58,446 nt of DNA from Streptomyces sp. NP-1717 (GTDB taxonomy: Bacteria; Actinomycetota; Actinomycetes; Streptomycetales; Streptomycetaceae): assembly GCF_022695985.1 (NCBI RefSeq), contig NZ_JAAPBF010000025.1, positions 1 to 58,446 of the forward strand, read 5' to 3'. A program made the translations under genes and the position numbers. Shown one piece after another: positions 1 through 8,819 of this stretch (within the stretch, counting starts at the first letter, position 1; each line of letters starts with the position of its first letter). The notes under the pieces are model-generated. The model saw nothing but the letters and a program-made list of their open reading frames with translations, was not told the DNA's origin and made no database searches.

Positions 1-91
1 GAGCGCACGTTAATGACGGGGAGGGGGGTGGGCAACGATGTGATGCGCCGTTCACCCGCGCGAGGGCTTGTCGAGAGGGCACGATGGCCGA

Positions 92-568
92 ATGCGTACC
101 GAACGACCCCGACTGGCACTGGCGGTGCTGGCCCTGGCCCTGTTGAGCGGCTGCGGCGCGAACGACGACGAGGCCCCGAAGACGCCGAAGACGGCGACCG
201 GGAGCCTCGAACAACTGGCCGAGCAGGCCGCATGCGATCCGAACGTGCAGACCGACGCGGAGGAGTTGCGTCAGGCGAACTGCAGGACGGGTGACGGCCG
301 ATACATCCTCACCACCTTCGCGACCGACCGCGGTCTGCGCGAGTGGATCAACGAGGCCAACGACTACGGCGGTTCGTACCTCGTCGGCCGGAAGTGGGTC
401 GTCAGCGGCGACGCGAAGGTGGTCGAGACGCTGCGCGGCCGTCTTGGCGGCACCGTCGAGACGGCCCCCGAGCACCACTCGGGCGGCGGCGAGGGCGGCG
501 ACACCGGCGGCGGCAGCGGTGAGAGCGAGGGCGGGGAAGGGCACGCGGGCCACGACGACATGGGCTGA
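92..568 (+). CDS. Small secreted lipoprotein, function unknown
   Basis: 158 residues from the ATG at 92. A TTG 24 bases upstream is also open, but the ATG puts a short positively charged stretch (MRTERPR) directly before the hydrophobic segment. That segment ends in the lipobox L-L-S-G-C (Cys about residue 21), so it is very likely lipidated and exported. The mature part has four to five further residues of interest: two Cys (about 47 and 64) that could form a disulfide, then a compact domain up to about residue 118. The C-terminus is a Gly/Glu/His-rich tail ending H-A-G-H-D-D-M-G that could bind metal. I do not recognise a named family; it resembles small conserved actinobacterial lipoproteins. 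It converges on the next gene across a strong hairpin. Confidence 0.8.
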   Translation: MRTERPRLALAVLALALLSGCGANDDEAPKTPKTATGSLEQLAEQAACDPNVQTDAEELRQANCRTGDGRYILTTFATDRGLREWINEANDYGGSYLVGRKWVVSGDAKVVETLRGRLGGTVETAPEHHSGGGEGGDTGGGSGESEGGEGHAGHDDMG

Positions 569-570
569 CA

Positions 571-616
571 CGCGAAGGCGCCGGACGAGCGGGAAGCCCG
601 TCCGGCGCCTTGCGCG
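571..616. terminator. Bidirectional hairpin terminator
   Basis: A perfect 13-bp stem (575-587 with 599-611, AAGGCGCCGGACG and its complement) with an 11-base loop lies between two convergent genes, 3 bases after one stop and 19 before the other. Flanking CGCG bases can extend the stem. No U-tract is present, as is common in high-GC actinobacteria. Confidence 0.8.
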
Positions 617-629
617 TCACCTCACAACG

Positions 630-2138
630 CTAGTTGCATTCCTTGCCGGTGTTGATGCAGTCGACCATCTTGGTCATCACGTCGTCGTCGAAGACATTGA
701 TGAAGTCACCGTGGTCGGTGATCGGCTTGTGCAACTGCTCGGGGAACGAGTCCACCGCGAATCCGGGGCCCGGCGGGATGTCGTACACGATCCGCTGCTT
801 CAGCTGCGGAATGGCCTGGAATCCCTCCTGGCACTGACCGTTCTCGTCGGCGAACGCCACATGTGTGCGGTGATTCGCGCTGTCGGTGTTCTGCCCGTCC
901 CAGCAGCTCTGGAAAGCGAAGGAACGCACCACCTGGCTGCCCGCAGGGCAGATCGGGTATTTGTCCTTCAGCTGGCGGTCCTCGAATCCGGTGCAGCTCC
1001 AGGAGGCATTCGCGTTGGCGTCGCCGTTGACGAACGCCTTCGCGTCACCGGTGATGATGCGCAGGAAACGCGGCATGGCCGTGACCTTCGATGTGGCGCT
1101 GCCGACGAACTGCAGCGTGACCTCGGACGGTGTCTGGATCTCCCCGACGTTGCCGTCCTTGCCGCCGCCGTCCTCGTTCGCGTCGTCCTCGTTCTGACCG
1201 TTCTGGAGGCGGATCACCGGCCAGTAGTACGTGGACTTGTCGCCCTGCTCGTTGCAGGTCGTCTCACCGTTGGCGAGGTCGTCGTCGCTCGCGAAGGCGT
1301 TGTTGGCCTGGTTGCCCACGTAGTCGTGCTTGTGGTGGGCGCCGTTGCTCACACCGGGCGCGGCGATGACGTTGTCCGAGTTGAAGAGGCCGTTCTCGTT
1401 GCGCCCGCACTCGGTGGTGAAGGTGCCGGTCGAAGCCTGCTCCTGCTCCTGGGGCTGCTGGATGTTGGGCTCGATGGACTCGATGTCGACGAAGTCGGAG
1501 GCCTCGGGACCGTTGCCGGGGGGCTGCCCGCCGTTGCCGCCGTTGTCGCCGCCCTGACCGCCGTCCTGGCCCGCGTTCTGACCCTGGCCACCGTCCTGCC
1601 CGGCGTTCTGCCCGCCGTTCTGACCCTGGCCGCCGTTCTGGCCGCCGCCCGGGTCGCCCTCGTTGACGCTGTCGTCGGGGCGCATGGTGCAGGGGGCCAG
1701 CGAGTCCAGGTTCTTCTGCCAGTGCCCCGCCCGCTTGAGCGCGGTACGGATGCGCTTGAGGCTGGCGAGCCTCTTCTGCTTCAGCGGTTTGAGGATCTTC
1801 CGCTCGGTGAGTTTCGGATCTCTCTCCAGCTTCGTCTTGTTGTCGACGAACTTCTTGTAGGCGGCGGTGATCTGCGAATCCATCCTGGCCAGTTCACGGT
1901 CGACCTGAGCACGGGCGCGCCTCGGCACCTTGGTGAGCTCATTGACGACCTCGGGACAGTCGATGGTGGACATCTGGCGTCCGGCATTCTGGATCCGCTG
2001 ATCCTGGCCGGAGCCGCCTTCTCCCGCGGATGCGTAGACATTTACCGCTACCAGCCCACCCCCGCCCAGAATCAAGGCTGCCGCGGCCGCGATGGCCCGG
2101 TTCGCCACTGTCGAGCGTTTTCTTGACGTGCGTCCCAT
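630..2138 (-). CDS. Secreted DUF1996 domain protein
   Basis: 502 residues from the ATG at 2138, chosen because GAGGAG lies 6 bases upstream; the longer reading adds only MRSS. Residues about 10-40 form a signal peptide or anchor (basic start, Ala/Leu/Gly hydrophobic core, then VYASAG). Residues 50-155 are charged and helical with Cys at about 61 and 150. A low-complexity Gly/Gln/Asn/Asp linker spans about 162-209. The C-terminal half is the DUF1996 domain, with the hallmark H-H-K-H-D stretch (NGAHHKHDYVGNQ), several Trp and paired Cys. DUF1996 proteins are secreted in actinobacteria and fungi and their activity is not established to my knowledge. It is transcribed in the same direction as the upstream two-component pair, about 200 bases away. 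Confidence 0.85.
   Translation of the reverse strand: MGRTSRKRSTVANRAIAAAAALILGGGGLVAVNVYASAGEGGSGQDQRIQNAGRQMSTIDCPEVVNELTKVPRRARAQVDRELARMDSQITAAYKKFVDNKTKLERDPKLTERKILKPLKQKRLASLKRIRTALKRAGHWQKNLDSLAPCTMRPDDSVNEGDPGGGQNGGQGQNGGQNAGQDGGQGQNAGQDGGQGGDNGGNGGQPPGNGPEASDFVDIESIEPNIQQPQEQEQASTGTFTTECGRNENGLFNSDNVIAAPGVSNGAHHKHDYVGNQANNAFASDDDLANGETTCNEQGDKSTYYWPVIRLQNGQNEDDANEDGGGKDGNVGEIQTPSEVTLQFVGSATSKVTAMPRFLRIITGDAKAFVNGDANANASWSCTGFEDRQLKDKYPICPAGSQVVRSFAFQSCWDGQNTDSANHRTHVAFADENGQCQEGFQAIPQLKQRIVYDIPPGPGFAVDSFPEQLHKPITDHGDFINVFDDDVMTKMVDCINTGKECN
1512..1655 (-). repeat. Gly/Gln/Asn linker repeats inside the DUF1996 gene
   Basis: The coding strand runs through short imperfect repeats encoding GGQ-NGGQ-GQ-NAGQDGGQ type units, with NAGQDGGQGQ-like blocks present twice in tandem. 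This is a flexible low-complexity linker between the helical N-terminal part and the DUF1996 domain. Repeat number could vary between strains through slippage. Confidence 0.75.
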
Positions 2139-2343
2139 GGAACTCCTCAAGCTTCGGTGCCGGTTCAGGGGGATCTCCGGCGGGGGGAGGAAGCGCTCCG
2201 TTCCATACGGACGTCATTCGCGGCCTGTTCAGCCGCACCGGGAATTCATAGAAATCTCCATCAACAAACCGGGCGGATGCCCTCAACACACCCCGCCCGG
2301 CGGCCCCTTGGGCAACACCGGCACCGAAGCGCCCGGCCCGTCC

Positions 2344-2997
2344 CTACCGCTGTCCCCGGTCCAGATAGGCGATCACCGCGAGCACCCGCCGGTTGTCGTC
2401 GTCCGACACCGGCAGTCCCAGCTTCCCGAAGATGTTCGACGTGTGCTTCGACACCGCCCGCTCCGTGACGACGAGTTGGGCCGCGATCGCCGCGTTCGAC
2501 CGCCCCTGCGCCATCAGCTCCATCACCTCGCGCTCACGCGGCGTCAGCCGGCCGATCGGCTTGTCCTGGGCACGGCGGGACAGCAGTTGCTGGATGACCT
2601 GGGGGTCCATCGCCGTACCGCCGCCCGCGACCCGGCGCACCGCGTCGATGAACTGGTCGGCGTCGAACACCCGGTCCTTGAGCAGATAGCCGATGCCGCC
2701 GTTGCCGTCGGCCAGCAACTCGCGTGCGTACAACTGCTCCACGTGCTGCGACAGGACCAGGACGGGCAGCCCCGGCCGGTCCCGGCGCGCGGCGAGGGCG
2801 CACTGGAGTCCCTCGTCGGTGTGCGACGGCGGGAGCCGGACGTCGACGACGGCGACGTCCGGCTCCAGTTCCGCGAACGCCTTCGTCAGTTCGGGCCCCG
2901 TCTCCACGGCGGCCAGGACCTCGAAGTCGTACGCCTCCAGCATCCGGACCAGGCCGTCACGGAGCAGGAAGAGATCTTCGGCTAGGACAACTCGCAA
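2344..2997 (-). CDS. LuxR/NarL-family response regulator
   Basis: 217 residues. Receiver domain at 1-120 with acidic pair E7/D8, phospho-acceptor Asp52 (A-V-V-D-V-R-L) and Lys in the Y-L-L-K-D segment near 106. NarL-type helix-turn-helix at about 150-212 (L-T-P-R-E-R-E-V-M start, then AQGRSNAAIAAQL and ERAVSKHTSNIFGKL). Its start overlaps the end of the upstream kinase gene by 16 bases, so the two are translationally coupled and almost certainly partners. The downstream DUF1996 gene is a possible target by position only. Confidence 0.93.
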   Translation of the reverse strand: MRVVLAEDLFLLRDGLVRMLEAYDFEVLAAVETGPELTKAFAELEPDVAVVDVRLPPSHTDEGLQCALAARRDRPGLPVLVLSQHVEQLYARELLADGNGGIGYLLKDRVFDADQFIDAVRRVAGGGTAMDPQVIQQLLSRRAQDKPIGRLTPREREVMELMAQGRSNAAIAAQLVVTERAVSKHTSNIFGKLGLPVSDDDNRRVLAVIAYLDRGQR

Positions 2998-4253
2998 GGG
3001 ATCTCCACGGTGACCATGGTGGGGCCGCCCGCGGGGCTGCTGACGGCCAGGATGCCGTCGAATGTACCGAGTCGGCGCTCCAGTCCGCTCAGCCCCGTAC
3101 CGGAACCGATCGTCGCGCCGCCGACGCCGTTGTCACCGACGCTGACCCGCAGCATCGACTCCGCGTAGGTGATGTCGACCCAGACGCGGTCCGCGTTCGC
3201 GTGCTTGATCGCGTTGGTGAGGATCTCGCTCACCGCGAAGTACGCGGCCGATTCCACCGGGGCCTCGGCACGGCCCGGCAGATCCACAGTCACGTCGGTC
3301 TCCACCGGCAGCCGCAGGGCCAGCGCCTTCACCGCGTCGCCCAGTCCGCGCTCGGCGAGCACCGGCGGGTGGATCCCCCTGACCAGGTCGCGCAGTTCGG
3401 TCAGCGCCTCGGCGGAGGACTTGCGGGCGTGGGCGATCAGCTCCTTGGCCTTGGCCGGGTTCTTCTCGATGAGCGCCTCGATCGTGCCCAGGTCCATTCC
3501 CATGGCGACCAGCCGGGCCTGCGCGCCGTCGTGCAGATCACGCTCGATCCGGCGCAGTTCGGCGGCGGAGGTGTCCACGGCGTCGTGCCGGGTCTCGGTG
3601 AGGTGCGCGACGCGCCGCGCCAGCTCCTGGTCCTGGCTGGGCGCGAGGAGGGACTTGGCCAGCAGGAAGTGGCCACGCTGCACGTCCTTGGCGTACCGCA
3701 CGCCCACCGCCGCGATCGCCGCACCGAGCAGGGCGGCCAGCAGACCCGTGAGCTGGCTGTGGACGGGAACGAAGCCGTACCAGTACGAGCCGCCCTCCTC
3801 GAAGACCCGCCACAGGCCCGCCGCCAGTACGAGACCCTCCACCGGGTAGACGAACAGCCCCAGGGAGACGAAGGCGACGACCGCGCCCGCCGTCATGTCC
3901 ACCAGCAGCCACGCCAGATCCCGCCAGGTCGCCGGGTCCTTCAGCATCAGCGTCGTCCGCTCGACCTGGCCGGTGACGCCGGTGCGCAGATCGGCGGGCA
4001 TCGGGCGGTACGGAACCGGGATTCTGACGTCCGACCAGGTCGCCGCCAGCAGCCGGCGCCGGTTGGCGTGCGCCCGCACGGCGCGCAGGACGTGCGGGGT
4101 GGTGAAGACGCCGATGCCCAGAATGACGAAAGTGATCGAGAGCACCGACAGGACGAACAGGACGACCGAGCCCGCGACGGCGGTGACCCCGAGCACCAGC
4201 CCCCGGCCCGCGGTCGTCGCCGCCTCCGCGACTGCCTTCTTCGTCCTGTTCAT
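2982..4253 (-). CDS. Membrane sensor histidine kinase (HisKA_3 type)
   Basis: 423 residues from the ATG at 4253, which has GGAGAGG upstream; the longer reading adds 48 residues of poor-quality sequence. An N-terminal putative-sensor region carries about four membrane segments (roughly 18-50, 112-135, 137-150, 165-186). The dimerisation/phospho-acceptor motif is E-R-D-L-H-D-G-A-Q with His241, typical of NarL-partner kinases. The ATPase domain has the N box (NAIKHANADRV) and G box (G-D-N-G-V-G-G), then GTGLSGLERRL near the C-terminus. It is coupled to the response regulator just downstream. The stimulus cannot be inferred; this kinase class often responds to envelope conditions. Confidence 0.92.
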   Translation of the reverse strand: MNRTKKAVAEAATTAGRGLVLGVTAVAGSVVLFVLSVLSITFVILGIGVFTTPHVLRAVRAHANRRRLLAATWSDVRIPVPYRPMPADLRTGVTGQVERTTLMLKDPATWRDLAWLLVDMTAGAVVAFVSLGLFVYPVEGLVLAAGLWRVFEEGGSYWYGFVPVHSQLTGLLAALLGAAIAAVGVRYAKDVQRGHFLLAKSLLAPSQDQELARRVAHLTETRHDAVDTSAAELRRIERDLHDGAQARLVAMGMDLGTIEALIEKNPAKAKELIAHARKSSAEALTELRDLVRGIHPPVLAERGLGDAVKALALRLPVETDVTVDLPGRAEAPVESAAYFAVSEILTNAIKHANADRVWVDITYAESMLRVSVGDNGVGGATIGSGTGLSGLERRLGTFDGILAVSSPAGGPTMVTVEIPCELS

Positions 4254-4397
4254 CGTCGGTCCTCTCCTCGTCGCCCGTGCCCCATCGGCCCCCGGCCCTC
4301 GGCCCGGCCTGCGGGCACGACCATCAGTCTGCCGGGCGGGGGACGCCCCACGGGAGCAGGCTGTGCCCCCGATCGGTGGTGTAGCCAGCCCCACCAC

Positions 4398-5399
4398 TCA
4401 CCGACCCAGCAGAGCCGCCTCCACCTCCGGCGCGAGCCCGAGCGCCGGGCGGTCCGGACGCTGCGGCGCGGTGCCGCCGATCGACCGGAGCCAGGCCCAC
4501 GTGTCGAGGACGGTCTCCCGTACCGGACGGCACCGCAGCCCCGCCGCCAGCGCCTTGGAGACGTCGCCGCGGTGCATCATGTCGTGCAGTTCACCCTGCG
4601 GCAGCCAGACCGGTAGGTCCGTCCACGGTTCGACCCCGGCGGCGAGGATCGCGTCCGGGTCCGTCCAGCGCAGCTCGGCGTCCGAGCCGGTGACCTCGGC
4701 GCACGCCTCCAGCAGCTCGCCCATCGTGGTGTGACCGGGCGGGCTCACCAGGTTGTACGCGCCCCCAAGGCCGCGCTGCGCGGCGTCGAGTGTCCACTCG
4801 GCGAGGTCGCGTACGTCGATGTACTGCAGCGGGTTGTCACGCGGTCCCGGTGCCAGCACCGGTCCGCCGCGCGCGATCCGCCCCAGCCACCACGGCAGTC
4901 GCCCCACGTTCTCCCAGGGGCCGAGGATCAGACCCGCGCGCACCAGGAGCGCGCGCTCACCGAACGCCGCCTCGGCGGCCAGCTCGCCGCCGCGCTTGTC
5001 CCGCGCGTAGTCACGCTGCCCGGCGTCGGCGGCGCCCTCCACCAGTGGGCCGTTCTCCGGGAGCCCGGCGGGGGTCGGGTACGCGTACACGGAACGGCTC
5101 GACACATACGCGTAGTGCCCCGCCCGGCCGGCGAGCAGCCGGGCCGCGTCCAGCACCGCCGACGGGGCGCCCGACCAGGTGTCGACGACCACGTCCCACC
5201 CGGGAGCCGCGCCGGCCGCCGTGCCGGTGAGCGCCGCGAGGCCGTCCGGGGCCGTGCGGTCCCCGTGCAGCACATCGACGCCCGCCGGTGGCTCATGGCG
5301 CCCGCGATGGAAGACGGTCACCTGCCAGTCGCGCGCGAGCGCGGCCTCGGCCACGGCGCGGCCGACGAATTCGGTACCGCCGAGTATCAGAAGTCTCAT
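4398..5399 (-). CDS. NAD-dependent epimerase/dehydratase family protein
   Basis: 333 residues from the ATG at 5399 (MRLLILGGTEFVGRAV). The Gly-rich NAD(P)-binding loop G-G-T-E-F-V-G sits at residues 7-13, as in extended short-chain dehydrogenases. The catalytic region shows SSRSVYAYP and later Y-A-R-D-K, giving the usual Tyr-x-x-x-Lys pair (Y-A-R-D-K). The ORF can be read 77 residues longer but that region is not coding-like. Such proteins in Streptomyces are annotated reductase or epimerase; the substrate is unknown. It stands alone, followed after about 140 bases by the kinase gene and divergent from the membrane protein at 5508. Confidence 0.88.
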   Translation of the reverse strand: MRLLILGGTEFVGRAVAEAALARDWQVTVFHRGRHEPPAGVDVLHGDRTAPDGLAALTGTAAGAAPGWDVVVDTWSGAPSAVLDAARLLAGRAGHYAYVSSRSVYAYPTPAGLPENGPLVEGAADAGQRDYARDKRGGELAAEAAFGERALLVRAGLILGPWENVGRLPWWLGRIARGGPVLAPGPRDNPLQYIDVRDLAEWTLDAAQRGLGGAYNLVSPPGHTTMGELLEACAEVTGSDAELRWTDPDAILAAGVEPWTDLPVWLPQGELHDMMHRGDVSKALAAGLRCRPVRETVLDTWAWLRSIGGTAPQRPDRPALGLAPEVEAALLGR

Positions 5400-5507
5400 G
5401 GACGAACCCTGCCACGCGGCTGTCCGATTACCGGATCGCTTCTGCTGCGGGCATAGCAGGTCAACGGCGTTAGCACCATCTGCCGCACGCGTCACGGGGA
5501 TGGCAGC

Positions 5508-6218
5508 ATGAGCGCCACCATGACAGATGCCCGGTCGCCGATGCGCGCCTTGCGGGCCGCGATCCTCGCGGCGGTGTGCGTGACATTGGCGGCGGTGGGG
5601 CATTCCTCCGTATCCGCCCAGTCGGCCCACCGGATTCCGCTCGGTGTGCTCACGGCGGCGTTCGCCGTGCTCGCCGCCCTGTCATGGCTCGCGGGCGGCC
5701 GGCGCCGGGGCATCGGATTCATCGCACCCGCCGTGCTCACCGCGCAGGGCGCCCTGCACATGACGTTCTCCGCCGTGGGGGCCCACGGCGCGACGAGGTA
5801 CGGGGGCCACGGTCATACGACGGCGGGCATGGGCGCCGGCGCGGACATGGGGGACGGCGCGGGCCAGGGTGGCATGGCAGCGGTCCTCGCCGCCACGGGC
5901 GGCACCTCGCCGGCCATGCTCGCCGCCCATCTGCTCGCCGGCGCGGGCTGCGCGCTCTGGCTGGCCCGCGGCGAAGCCGCGTTCTTCCGGCTGGCCCGGA
6001 CCGTCGCCGCGTTCGCCTTCACCCCGCTGGGGCTGCTGCTCGCCGCGCCCCGGCCGCTGCCCGTACCGCCGCCCGTACGGCCCCGGCACCGCACCCGCGC
6101 ACCGCACCGGCCGCGCGGCACCGTCCTGGCCCACGCGATGTCCCGGCGCGGCCCGCCCGGCCACCGGGCGCTCCCGATCCGAACGACGGCCTCCGGGGCC
6201 GCCACCGCCACGGTCTGA
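5508..6218 (+). CDS. His/Met-rich multi-pass membrane protein
   Basis: 236 residues from the ATG at 5508; an in-frame ATG at 5520 is an alternative. Hydrophobic segments lie near residues 15-33, 45-62, 69-90, 123-145 and 150-175. Between the third and fourth is a loop rich in His, Gly and Met (H-G-H-T-T-A-G-M-G-A-G-A-D-M-G), suggesting metal binding. The C-terminal tail is Arg/Pro-rich. It clearly resembles the protein at 55223 (same topology, same G/A-M-L-x-A-H-L-L-A...LWLA-x-GE-A-x-F signature, same R-x-G-P-P tail). The next gene encodes a PepSY membrane protein, so a role in copper or iron handling is inferred, not shown. Confidence 0.82.
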   Translation: MSATMTDARSPMRALRAAILAAVCVTLAAVGHSSVSAQSAHRIPLGVLTAAFAVLAALSWLAGGRRRGIGFIAPAVLTAQGALHMTFSAVGAHGATRYGGHGHTTAGMGAGADMGDGAGQGGMAAVLAATGGTSPAMLAAHLLAGAGCALWLARGEAAFFRLARTVAAFAFTPLGLLLAAPRPLPVPPPVRPRHRTRAPHRPRGTVLAHAMSRRGPPGHRALPIRTTASGAATATV

Positions 6219-6274
6219 CCTGGGCGGGGCCCGGGGGTCCATGTCCCCGTGCCACGCCAACTCCTAGGACAGTC

Positions 6275-7810
6275 ATGGCCATTGACGACCCCGTACAGGG
6301 CGCCGACTCCCCACGCACCACCACCCGCAGATCGAGCGACACGAAGGCGGACGACAAGAAGACCAACGCCAAGAAGGCGAACGACAAGAAGGGGAACGAC
6401 GGGAAGGCCGCCGCTCCCCCGACCACCTGGGGCGCCGTGCGCCCGCTCGTCCTGCGGCTGCACTTCTACGCCGGCCTGCTCATCGCCCCGCTCCTGCTGA
6501 TCGCCGCCACCACCGGACTGCTCTACTCGCTCTCGTACCAGGCGGAGAAGGTCGTCTACCGGCAGGAGCTGCGCTCTCCGGACAGCGACCGCACGGCCAT
6601 GCTCTCCCAGCAGGTGGAGGCGGCACGCGCCGAGCACCCCGACGGCAAGGTCACCGCCGTCTGGCCCTCCTCCGACGACGAGGAGTCCACCCGGGTCCTG
6701 ATGACGATGCCCGACAGCGAGGAGAGCAAGTCGCTGGCCGTCTTCGTCGATCCCCACACCGCCCAGATACGCGGTGAGCTGGACAGCTACGGCAGTTCCG
6801 GGGCCCTCCCGCTGCGTGCCTGGCTCTCCGAACTCCACCGCCATCTGCACCTCGGCGAACCCGGCCGTATCTACAGCGAACTGGCCGCGAGCTGGCTGTG
6901 GGTCGTCGCGCTCGGCGGGCTGCTGCTCTGGATCGGCCGCCGCAGGAGCTCGAAGCGGGCGCTGCTGCGCCCCGAGCGCGGCGCCACCGGACGCCGCAGG
7001 ACCCTCGGCCGGCACGGCTCGCTCGGAATGTGGGCCGCGGCGGGATTCCTGGCGCTCTCCGCGACGGGCCTGACCTGGTCGACGTACGCCGGCGAGAACA
7101 TCGGCGCCGTCCAGGACCAGCTCGGCGGCGCCACCCCCGTCGTCTCCGCCGAGCTGAAGGGCGGCGAGGGCGCGGCGGCGGGTGCCGGGGAGCACGAGGG
7201 CCACGGTGGCGGCAGTGGGTCCGGCGGTGACCACGAGGGCATGGACATCGGCTTCGACAACGCCCTGACCGCCGCGCGCCAGGCCGGACTCGACGGCCCG
7301 GTGACCGTGAAACCGCCCGCCGAGGGCACGGCATACGTCGTCGCCCAGCGCGACAACCAGTTCCCGGTCCGGCTGGACTCGGTCTCGGTCGACCCCGGCA
7401 CCGGTCTCATCCTCGACGAACTGCGCTTCGCCGACTACCCGTTGCTCGCCCAGCTCACCCGGATCGGCATCGACGCCCACATGGGCCTCACGTTCGGCGT
7501 CTTCAACCAGCTGCTGCTCGCCGCCCTCGCCCTCTCGCTGATCCTGATCATCGTCTGGGGCTACCGCATGTGGTGGCAGCGCAGGCCCACCCAGGACCGG
7601 AAGCTGGGCGTGGGCAAGCCGATGGCACGCGGGGCGTGGCGGAAGGTCCCGCTGTCCGTGCTGCTGCCGCTGATCGCGGCGGCGGCACTGGTCGGCTGGT
7701 TCGTACCGCTGCTCGGCATCACGCTGGTGGCGTTCCTGGTCCTCGACGTGGTCCTCGGCGCGGTGGCGCGGGCGCGGGCCGCGCGCGCGGGCACGGCAGC
7801 GGGTAGCTAG
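6275..7810 (+). CDS. PepSY-associated transmembrane protein
   Basis: 511 residues from the ATG at 6275, with AGGAC just upstream; the longer reading runs through the preceding gene in another frame. A Lys/Asp/Asn-rich hydrophilic start (residues 1-50) precedes the first membrane segment (LRLHFYAGLLIAPLLLIAA). The PepSY_TM architecture follows: conserved L-H-R-H-L-H-L-G, a second segment at about 200-220, a third at about 240-262, a His/Gly-rich extracellular loop (HEGHGG...GDHEGMD), a PepSY-like region, then a segment at about 410-430 and two more at the end. The family includes iron and copper uptake or reductase-associated membrane proteins. Its His-rich loop matches that in the upstream gene, 56 bases away, so the two are probably one operon closed by the hairpin at 7829. 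Confidence 0.9.
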   Translation: MAIDDPVQGADSPRTTTRRSSDTKADDKKTNAKKANDKKGNDGKAAAPPTTWGAVRPLVLRLHFYAGLLIAPLLLIAATTGLLYSLSYQAEKVVYRQELRSPDSDRTAMLSQQVEAARAEHPDGKVTAVWPSSDDEESTRVLMTMPDSEESKSLAVFVDPHTAQIRGELDSYGSSGALPLRAWLSELHRHLHLGEPGRIYSELAASWLWVVALGGLLLWIGRRRSSKRALLRPERGATGRRRTLGRHGSLGMWAAAGFLALSATGLTWSTYAGENIGAVQDQLGGATPVVSAELKGGEGAAAGAGEHEGHGGGSGSGGDHEGMDIGFDNALTAARQAGLDGPVTVKPPAEGTAYVVAQRDNQFPVRLDSVSVDPGTGLILDELRFADYPLLAQLTRIGIDAHMGLTFGVFNQLLLAALALSLILIIVWGYRMWWQRRPTQDRKLGVGKPMARGAWRKVPLSVLLPLIAAAALVGWFVPLLGITLVAFLVLDVVLGAVARARAARAGTAAGS

Positions 7811-7828
7811 CCCCAACAGCGCACACGA

Positions 7829-7863
7829 GTGGGCCCCCGCCGGTTCGCCCTGCGGGGGCCCAC
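7829..7863. terminator. Bidirectional hairpin terminator
   Basis: Perfect 12-bp stem GTGGGCCCCCGC (7829-7840) with its complement (7852-7863) around an 11-base loop, between the PepSY gene and the convergent winged-helix gene. Confidence 0.85.
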
Positions 7864-7890
7864 ACATGCCGGGCCGGGGGGCCCGACCCC

Positions 7891-8490
7891 CTAGGGTGCG
7901 TACTTGTAGCCGACCCGGCGGATCGTACGGATCGTGTGGCGGTGCTCGATGCCGAGCTTCCGGCGCAGCCGCGCCACGTGCACGTCCACGGTCCGGCCGT
8001 CGCCCACGTGCCCGTAACCCCAGACGGTGGTCACCAACTGGTCGCGGGTGTGCACCCGGTGGGGGTGCGCCACGAGATGGGCGAGCAGCTCGAATTCGAG
8101 GTACGTCAGATCCAGCGGCCGGCCGTCCACCTCGACGGTCCGCTCGTCGGGGTCGATCCGCACCGGCCCTTCGCCTCCGCCGGGAGCCGGGGCGGGCCCC
8201 GGTGCGTGCGAGGCGGCTGCGGCCACCGGGTGCTGGTCGGCCGGTACGAGCACGAGATAGCCGATCATCGGCGGCCGGCCCGGCAGCGTCGGCAGGGTGT
8301 GCGCCGGGGCCGGCAGCCAGGTGGAGCCGGGCGGCAGGAAGTCCGCGAGCCGGTCGGCCGCACCCGGCGCACCGGCCGTAACGGGCGGCACGACCTCGTC
8401 ACGGTCGACGGCTCGCAGTCGGTGACGGCCGGAGGGGGCGGTGGACGCGGTGGCGGTGGTGACGGTGGAGAAAGGACGGGAGTTCGCCAT
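7891..8490 (-). CDS. Receiver-less OmpR/PhoB-type winged-helix regulator
   Basis: 199 residues. The C-terminal 95 residues (about 105-199) are a complete OmpR/PhoB DNA-binding domain: IDPDERTVEVDGRPLDLTYLEFELL at the start, then H-T-R-D-Q-L-V-T-T-V-W-G, the recognition segment RTVDVHVARLRRKL and the closing wing IRTIRRVGYKYAP. The N-terminal 100 residues are Pro/Ala-rich with no receiver domain and no phospho-acceptor Asp context, so activity is not set by a classical kinase. Upstream on the same strand lie a leader peptide ORF (8582-8701) and GTTCACG-type direct repeats (8782-8819), which suggests attenuation and autoregulation. Start chosen at the ATG preceded by AAAGAG about 10 bases away. 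Confidence 0.88.
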   Translation of the reverse strand: MANSRPFSTVTTATASTAPSGRHRLRAVDRDEVVPPVTAGAPGAADRLADFLPPGSTWLPAPAHTLPTLPGRPPMIGYLVLVPADQHPVAAAASHAPGPAPAPGGGEGPVRIDPDERTVEVDGRPLDLTYLEFELLAHLVAHPHRVHTRDQLVTTVWGYGHVGDGRTVDVHVARLRRKLGIEHRHTIRTIRRVGYKYAP

Positions 8491-8581
8491 GAGGGGTCAG
8501 CTCTTTCGCGCGAAGGATGTCGTCGAGTCGACAGGACGGGACGTACGTCATTCGCGACGGCCGAAGGCCCGGGAAGAGGCT

Positions 8582-8701
8582 TTAGAGGGCCGGCGCGTTC
8601 CTCGCGCGGCAACACACCCGGTCGAAGTCGTGATGCTGCCGGGACGGCCAGAACGGCTCAAGGTCGATGCGACCCGACGCGTCGTGCTGAAGGCTGGCCA
8701 T
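8582..8701 (-). CDS. Putative 39-residue leader peptide
   Basis: The minus strand encodes MASLQHDASG...PSRQHHDFDRVCCRAR...PAL and stops with TAA at 8582-8584. GAGG sits 3 bases before this ATG; an in-frame ATG at 8710 (adding MRS) has no Shine-Dalgarno sequence. The H-x-D-x-x-R-V-x-x-x-x-C-R pattern resembles the small peptides called putative leader peptides in Streptomyces, in which an R-H-x-D-x-x-R core is followed by Cys/Arg. It lies 91 bases ahead of the winged-helix gene on the same strand. Translation of a Cys- and Arg-containing leader could control that gene. This is inferred from reading; codon bias supports coding. Confidence 0.5.
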   Translation of the reverse strand: MASLQHDASGRIDLEPFWPSRQHHDFDRVCCRARNAPAL

Positions 8702-8781
8702 GGACCTCATTGAAGCAGAAACGCGGGCGCGGCAGGAGGGCCCTCTCACGGGTCGGTACGCACGGAGAGATCCCCCGGCCC

Positions 8782-8819
8782 TTTCATGGGCCGTTCACGG
8801 GGTTGACGGCCCGTTCACG
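8782..8819 (-). promoter_or_regulatory. OmpR-style direct repeats upstream of the winged-helix gene
   Basis: Plus-strand reading gives TTTCATG-N4-GTTCACG (8782-8788 and 8793-8799, an 11-base period), and a further GTTCACG at 8813-8819, exactly 20 bases after the previous copy. The 12-mer CCGTTCACGGGG is present twice (8791-8802, 8811-8822). Heptamers with 4-base spacers are the usual target layout of OmpR/PhoB-family proteins, including Streptomyces PhoP boxes (GTTCACC-like). The repeats lie about 80 bases before the leader ORF, so autoregulation or PhoP control is possible. Confidence 0.45.
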